Below, one piece after another: positions 8,902-11,778 of a stretch of DNA of 11,778 bases; position 1 is the first letter of the stretch, and each line of letters begins with the position of its first letter. Origin of the DNA: Gracilaria vermiculophylla (lineage: Eukaryota > Rhodophyta > Florideophyceae > Gracilariales > Gracilariaceae); the NCBI GenBank assembly GCA_019155205.2, contig JAHNZQ020000004.1, positions 1,722,369-1,734,146 on the forward strand, given 5' to 3'. The position numbers and the translations under genes are program-made. The notes beneath the pieces were generated by a model. It saw only the letters and a program-made list of their open reading frames with translations. It did not search any database and was not told where the DNA came from.

Positions 8902-8980
8902 TGTTGGAAAACAGATGAGCTATATGCGCTATACTCTCTTGTGACACAGGGCGCACAGTTCACCATTTGAACTATCAACA
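8902..8980 (-). repeat. TRIM 3' LTR (79 bp)
   Basis: This is the second copy, 79 of 79 bases identical to 9132-9210. It follows the G-rich tract at 8981-8993 in sense orientation. Confidence 0.9.
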
Positions 8981-8993
8981 CGCCCCCTCGCCC
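8981..8993 (-). other. TRIM polypurine tract
   Basis: The minus strand reads GGGCGAGGGGGCG, ending directly at the TGTTG start of the 3' LTR. It is G-rich with two C interruptions, so somewhat atypical, but its position is exact. Confidence 0.65.
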
Positions 8994-9085
8994 TGTACTT
9001 CCTTACAGAACAAGACCTCAAGCTTACAGCAGCCACTTTTGACCGCTGCTGTACACATGTACAATTTTTCAGGCTCAGGTCACTT

Positions 9086-9102
9086 CTGGGAATTGAACCC
9101 AG
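9086..9102 (-). other. tRNA T-arm-like hairpin with Pol III B-box in the TRIM interior
   Basis: The minus strand reads CTGGGTTCAATTCCCAG: a perfect 5-bp stem with a 7-base loop TTCAATT, as in a tRNA T-arm. It contains GGTTCAATTCC, which matches the B-box of internal Pol III promoters. It is preceded by AGGACC, like a tRNA variable region. No full tRNA cloverleaf can be drawn here, so this is a tRNA-derived piece or a promoter element, not a tRNA gene. Confidence 0.6.
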
Positions 9103-9116
9103 GGTCCTAGCGTTTA

Positions 9117-9131
9117 GCTGGGCCCATAACC
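9117..9131 (-). other. TRIM primer-binding site: half-tRNA initiator Met
   Basis: The minus strand reads GGTTATGGGCCCAGC with no gap after the LTR end CAACA. Its complement GCTGGGCCCATAACC is the anticodon arm of eukaryotic initiator tRNA-Met (anticodon CAT). Drosophila copia is known to use a cleaved initiator tRNA half that pairs at this arm rather than at the tRNA 3' end. The match of 15 bases at the exact expected position is strong. Confidence 0.88.
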
Positions 9132-9210
9132 TGTTGGAAAACAGATGAGCTATATGCGCTATACTCTCTTGTGACACAGGGCGCACAGTTCACCATTTGA
9201 ACTATCAACA
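9132..9210 (-). repeat. TRIM 5' LTR (79 bp)
   Basis: This is identical to 8902-8980. In sense orientation it starts TGTTGATAG and ends TTTTCCAACA. It contains TAGCTCATCTG (9152-9142), which fits the RNA polymerase III A-box consensus, directly followed by TTTT. No TATA box or polyadenylation signal is obvious in 79 bp. Confidence 0.9.
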
Positions 9211-9215
9211 GTGAG
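9211..9215. repeat. TRIM target-site duplication, right copy
   Basis: GTGAG here is identical to 8897-8901 and flanks the element exactly. Confidence 0.85.
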
Positions 9216-9752
9216 ATAGATAATCCTTGGGCCCTCCTCATCCCGAGAAGTAGCCCCATTCCGAAATCAGTCATAGCGGTTTTCACCGATTTGGTCATGA
9301 GGAAAATCGTATTGGTCAGTCTGTACCGGCATGACGACCTTGTGGTTACCATCTATGGTTCGCGGAACTATTGGTCCGGGTTGTGGGTGCTGCGGAGCAG
9401 TGATTGCGTGCTTCCACAGGGATTCCTGTACCATGTGTCCAACGTATTCCCGAGCTTTGTGCTCGGGGAACTGGAAAACCATCGCTGGTACTTGGTCGGC
9501 CAGCGTTTGCGCGACTCGAACCACACCCATCTTGGTTATCGATTCCAAATCCAACTATGGTACAACCAACTATGATTCTTCCGACAGGGCGTGAGGAACC
9601 ATCGGATCTGATTGGGCGCCCTCCGAGGGTTCGAGAACCGGGGCATCCCCCGAATCGGTAGCTGGGGGAACGGCGCTCCTCGCAGCTTGGTCCCCGTTGT
9701 CGGCGTGTACCGTGGAGGTTTTCCCACGGAGCAGGTCCTATGGGCTATCCAT
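9216..9752 (-). pseudogene. N-terminal Gag segment of the Gypsy element
   Basis: From the ATG at 9752-9750 one minus frame runs MDSP, TAG, DLLRGKTSTVHADNGDQAA, a Pro/Ser/Glu-rich stretch to ALSEES, TAG, LVVP, TAG, then LDLESITKMGVVRVAQTLAD, FPEHKAREYVGHMVQESLW and HDQIGENRYD, ending at TGA 9267-9269. The same frame continues across the target site of the TRIM. All stops in this stretch are reachable from CAG or CGA by one C-to-T change, and no frameshift is needed for about 540 bases. The AREYVGHMVQESLW part is the most protein-like. The start could be further upstream, since the frame is open to about 9953 (MDPLIGLQKKKGRKW), so the ATG chosen is provisional. Confidence 0.55.
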
Positions 9753-10230
9753 GATTAGTTGTAAAGACGAGGAGAACGGGCCGGCGCCCGGTCTTCGACT
9801 CGATGAAACTTTCGGTCTTCTATGCAGGTTAGACATATCTGTGTAGGTAAACTGATGACAGCCTGAATCGCTTCGCAATAATCCTCGCAAGCCAAACGGT
9901 GTCCAGATCCACTTCCTTCCTTTCTTCTTCTGCAAACCAATTAGTGGATCCACAGTTCTAAGGTGGGAGACAAAATTTGGTATATCAAGAGTGACTAAGA
10001 AGCAAAAGGTGTTCGTGTGGACGCGTGGCTAGTGAGCGCGAGGTGGGCTCAACCTCTAGAAGGGGGGAAAAAGAAACCTAAGGGGTACGCGGTATCACAC
10101 CCACTGAGTATTGGAGGTCAGAGGGGCAAAGGAAAGTTGAGGGGATGCAAAGGAAGTTCGCCAGCTCTACCTTGGATTTACTTGGAGGTGCCTCGACCAC
10201 GACTTATTTAGTGGTTCAGTCGCACCGACT
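9753..10230. other. Unassigned stretch between Gypsy Gag and the Copia LTR
   Basis: On the minus strand this should hold the Gypsy leader and perhaps its 5' LTR, but I find no primer-binding site or TG...CA boundary. A minus frame in phase with Gag stays open from about 9953 to 9738. A 19-base purine run on the plus strand (10058-10076) and further purine-rich DNA to about 10156 stand out. An imperfect hairpin lies at 10187-10226 (GGTGC...ACCAC, 10-base loop, GTGGT...GCACC). No plus-strand gene is supported. Confidence 0.4.
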
Positions 10231-10671
10231 AGGTTGCATCAGAAATTACACTACAAAGGCAAGACCCTCAATACTACCAATCATATTGCAACATGACATA
10301 AATGTACTAGCCACAATTCAATAATGCTTACAACAGCAAGGCACAACAAGTCATGACAGTTCCGTACACTTACGAGACCATGACAATGCACAAATTCACT
10401 CAACCACCTCACACTCTCTGTATTCCAACACCACTCGTGTCCATACAGCAATGTGTGTGTATAGTTACCATGACGAGGCACATTACACCAGACCATATCT
10501 GGTGTACACTAAGCTGAGTATGCAATGTGTACACCTGGAAACCATATGGTAGTGAACAACGTGCCGAATAGTACAGCTGCACACGTGTACCACACAGAGT
10601 CAACATTCAACACAGCCAATGGTCCCCGGAACATTTAGTTGTCAGTGACAGCACAGTCACTTTATCCAACA
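10231..10671 (-). repeat. Copia 3' LTR (left boundary uncertain)
   Basis: In sense orientation the LTR starts TGTTGGATAAAGTGAC at 10671, right after the polypurine tract. The TGTTGGA start is typical of Copia elements. The sequence is AT-richer than its surroundings and codes for nothing convincing. I could not fix its 3' end: no CAACA end with a flanking duplication can be tested because the partner LTR lies outside the window. Confidence 0.6.
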
Positions 10672-10684
10672 CCCCCCCTCTGTC
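10672..10684 (-). other. Copia polypurine tract
   Basis: The minus strand reads GACAGAGGGGGGG directly before TGTTGG. It lies 20 bases after the last codon of the polyprotein, the expected place for the plus-strand primer. Confidence 0.75.
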
Positions 10685-10691
10685 ACTGACT

Positions 10692-10996
10692 TCAAACGTC
10701 TAGGGGCATCAGGCCGCTTTCACCTCGAAACTTCACCAGCTTCACGCGACCAAGTGGTTTTGTCAGCATGTCGGCAACCATACTATCAGTCGGGCAGTAC
10801 TGCAACTCAATGGACTTGTCCTGCAAAGCCTCTCTGGTGAAGTGAAAGCTATTATCAATATGTTTGGTTTGCCTGTTCACAACCCCATTCCGAGCGAGGT
10901 CAATGCAGCCCTGGTTGTCCACATACACAGTAGTGGGTTCAACCAAGATCTGCACGGCCTTGCCCACATGCATACCGCTTGCGTTGCCGATGCCAT
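10692..10996 (-). pseudogene. Copia RNase H, C-terminal portion
   Basis: The minus strand begins MASATQAV (10996), shifts frame, then reads EPTTVYVDNQGCIDLARNGV, RQTKHIDNSFHFTREAL, IELQYCPTDSMVADMLTKPL and RGESGLMPLDV, ending at TAG 10692-10694. The VYVDNQ Asp and the KHIDxxxHF segment belong to Copia RNase H, and VADMLTKPL is the near-universal C-terminal tail of Copia polyproteins. The normal N-terminal half of RNase H, with its first catalytic Asp, is absent along with the reverse transcriptase. A frameshift near 10950 adds to the loss. Confidence 0.85.
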
Positions 10997-11380
10997 TTCA
11001 CAGTCGCCTAAGCCAGATCACCTGCCCGGCACGGTCCTCCAGCTTCTTCAGCTTGTGGTCAACCACCTTGTACCAGCACTTGCTCCCAAATACACGCAGA
11101 TTGTTCACGTTAGGCTTTTCTCCATGCCACAACTCATATGGAGTCACGGTACTGGGCAATGCCTTACACTTCATTCGGTTGTGCACGTACACCGCAACGT
11201 TCAGTGCTTCTGCCTAGAAGCTTTTGGCCAGTTTCTTGTGACGAAGCATTGACCTGACCAAATTCATGAGTGTGCGGTTGAACCTTTCGGCGAGCCTGTC
11301 CTGGTGCGGATTGTAAGGCACAGTACGCTGATGTTCAATCCCGTGTGACTCAAGTTCATTGGCAAATTTGTTTGAGACGA
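10997..11380 (-). pseudogene. Copia integrase, second half, with stop and frameshift
   Basis: After a frame change near 11380, the minus strand reads SNKFANELESHGIEHQRTVP, YNPHQDRLAERFNRTLMNLV, then a TAG at 11214-11216 (probably from TGG by G-to-A), AEALNVAVYVHNRMKCKALP, PYELWHGEKPNVNNLRVFGS and EDRAGQVIWL. AERFNRT carries the catalytic Glu. The RVFG-x-K-C-W stretch is the typical Copia integrase C-terminal region. The protein similarity ends at about 11008, where the following codons give RRL and a stop. That is the left side of the deletion that removed the reverse transcriptase. Confidence 0.82.
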
Positions 11381-11767
11381 CTCACCACCATTGCCCGTTC
11401 GTAGCGCATGAAGTACGCACTCATTGGCAGTAATGGTTTTAACTTGGGTACCTATTTGGTTTTGAACAAACTTGAGCCATTTCACGAACATCTGGAATGC
11501 CTCACTCTTGGTCTTGAGCATGTACAGGAAACAGAACCGGCTGTAATCGTCGATGAATGTAACAAAGTAGCGCGAGCCTCCCAAGGAACCCACCTCCACT
11601 GGACCACAAATGTCCGAGTGAACAAGGTCCAACAGCTTGGTTGCGCGCTCTCCCCCTTGCTTGGGAGTCGCCGCGCGGGTAGACTTGCCTACAACACAAG
11701 AGTCACATACATCCAGATTCTGTGCCACATCCACATTAAGCCCTGACACAACGCCATCGCGAGCCAT
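11264..11767 (-). pseudogene. Copia Gag-pre-integrase and integrase core, first half
   Basis: The frame MARDGVVSGLN (11767) continues through VCDSCVVGKSTRAATP, the C-X2-C part of the zinc finger, then LLDLVHSDICGPVEVGSLGG with the first catalytic Asp (codon 11614-11612), and YFVTFIDDYSRFCFLYMLKT. The second catalytic site should be R-S/T-D-N-G-G-E but reads RTGNGGES; codon 11395-11393 is GGC (Gly) instead of GAC, one A-to-G change. After GGES the frame drifts into nonsense and ends at 11264; the true continuation is in another frame from about 11380. The upstream His residues of the zinc finger are outside the window or before this ATG. Confidence 0.85.
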
Positions 11768-11778
11768 TTGCTTGATGC

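Larger units (their letters stand above)
8902..9210 (-). mobile_element. Complete TRIM (miniature LTR retrotransposon), 309 bp
   Basis: Two identical 79-bp direct repeats (8902-8980 and 9132-9210) begin TGTTGGAAAA and end ATCAACA on the plus strand, so each has TG...CA ends with TGTTG/CAACA inverted termini. They flank 151 bp that codes for nothing. On the minus strand the interior begins with a copia-type primer-binding site directly against the LTR and ends with a G-rich polypurine tract against the other LTR. Both fix the sense strand as minus. The 5 bases GTGAG stand on each side (8897-8901 and 9211-9215) as a target duplication. These features define a terminal-repeat retrotransposon in miniature, mobilised by proteins of another element, probably a Copia. 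It is nested in the older Gypsy Gag. The identical LTRs point to recent insertion, though 79 bp gives little power. Confidence 0.9.
3069..9752 (-). mobile_element. Decayed Ty3/Gypsy retrotransposon with chromodomain (chromovirus type)
   Basis: On the minus strand, domains follow each other in the order Gag, CCHC knuckle, aspartic protease, reverse transcriptase, RNase H, integrase, integrase C-terminal domain and chromodomain. RNase H before integrase defines the Ty3/Gypsy order. Without the nested 314-bp insertion (TRIM plus one target copy) the span is about 6.3 kb, near 2,100 codons, normal for a single-polyprotein Gypsy element. Many in-frame stops and at least five frame changes make it non-functional. 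The outer limits given are the first candidate ATG (9752-9750) and a polypurine tract at the far end. I could not find an LTR pair: sequences beyond either end show no obvious similarity by eye. The element is parallel to the Copia remnant to its right. Confidence 0.85.
10231..11778 (-). mobile_element. 3' part of a Ty1/Copia retrotransposon, internally deleted, running off the window
   Basis: On the minus strand from the right edge come the Gag-pre-integrase zinc part, the integrase core, the integrase C-terminal region, the end of RNase H, a polypurine tract and an LTR. Integrase before RNase H with a KHIDxxxHFxRE and VADMLTKPL ending is diagnostic of Ty1/Copia. The whole reverse transcriptase is missing. 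Gag, protease and the 5' LTR, if present, lie beyond position 11778. The left limit of the LTR is not resolved; 10231 is a provisional edge. The element lies in the same orientation as the Gypsy copy. Confidence 0.82.

Noticed and set aside
9117..9131. A plus-strand tRNA-Met (CAT) anticodon arm, suggesting a tRNA gene
   Set aside because: Only the anticodon arm is present; no acceptor, D or T arm follows on the plus strand. Its place against the LTR end shows it is the complement of a primer-binding site.
8902..9210. Two identical repeats with a spacer, as in a short CRISPR array
   Set aside because: Repeats of 79 bp with TG...CA ends, a 151-bp spacer and a flanking 5-bp duplication fit an LTR element and not a CRISPR.
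11408..11746. Plus-strand frame of 112 codons near the right edge
   Set aside because: It is antisense to the clear Copia integrase and has no recognisable content.

Overview
The window looks like repeat-rich nuclear DNA of a eukaryote, most likely an oomycete (Peronosporales, Phytophthora-like). There is no intact host gene, no rRNA or tRNA gene, and no bacterial operon structure. The host call rests on the style of the retroelement proteins and on a plus-strand decayed gene that resembles a protein family I recall from Phytophthora genomes. This is inference, because no species marker is present.

Layout: positions 1-960 are mostly GC-rich and hold no gene I can support. Positions 961-2903 (+) hold a badly decayed, frameshifted gene of unknown function with an AATAAA signal just downstream. 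Positions 9752 to about 3069 (-) hold one long decayed Ty3/Gypsy polyprotein. Its domains appear in the canonical order: Gag, CCHC knuckle, protease, reverse transcriptase, RNase H, integrase, and a broken C-terminal chromodomain (chromovirus type). Every enzymatic core except RNase H has lost catalytic residues or is cut by stops. The LTRs of this element could not be identified.

Inside the Gypsy Gag region, 8902-9210 is a complete miniature LTR retrotransposon (TRIM). It has two identical 79-bp LTRs (TGTTG...CAACA), a 151-bp interior, a primer-binding site matching the anticodon arm of initiator tRNA-Met, a G-rich polypurine tract and a perfect 5-bp target duplication (GTGAG). Taking out the TRIM and one duplication joins the flanking Gag frame without a stop at the junction. 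The TRIM is therefore a younger insertion into the Gypsy copy.

Positions 10672-11778 (-) are the 3' part of a Ty1/Copia element running off the right edge. It has the integrase and the end of RNase H, but the reverse transcriptase has been deleted between them. A polypurine tract and an LTR starting TGTTGG follow. The region around 9753-10230 between the two elements is unassigned.

Together the window is a graveyard of autonomous elements in one orientation, with a young-looking, non-autonomous, copia-primed miniature element nested inside. The TRIM is the most interesting item.
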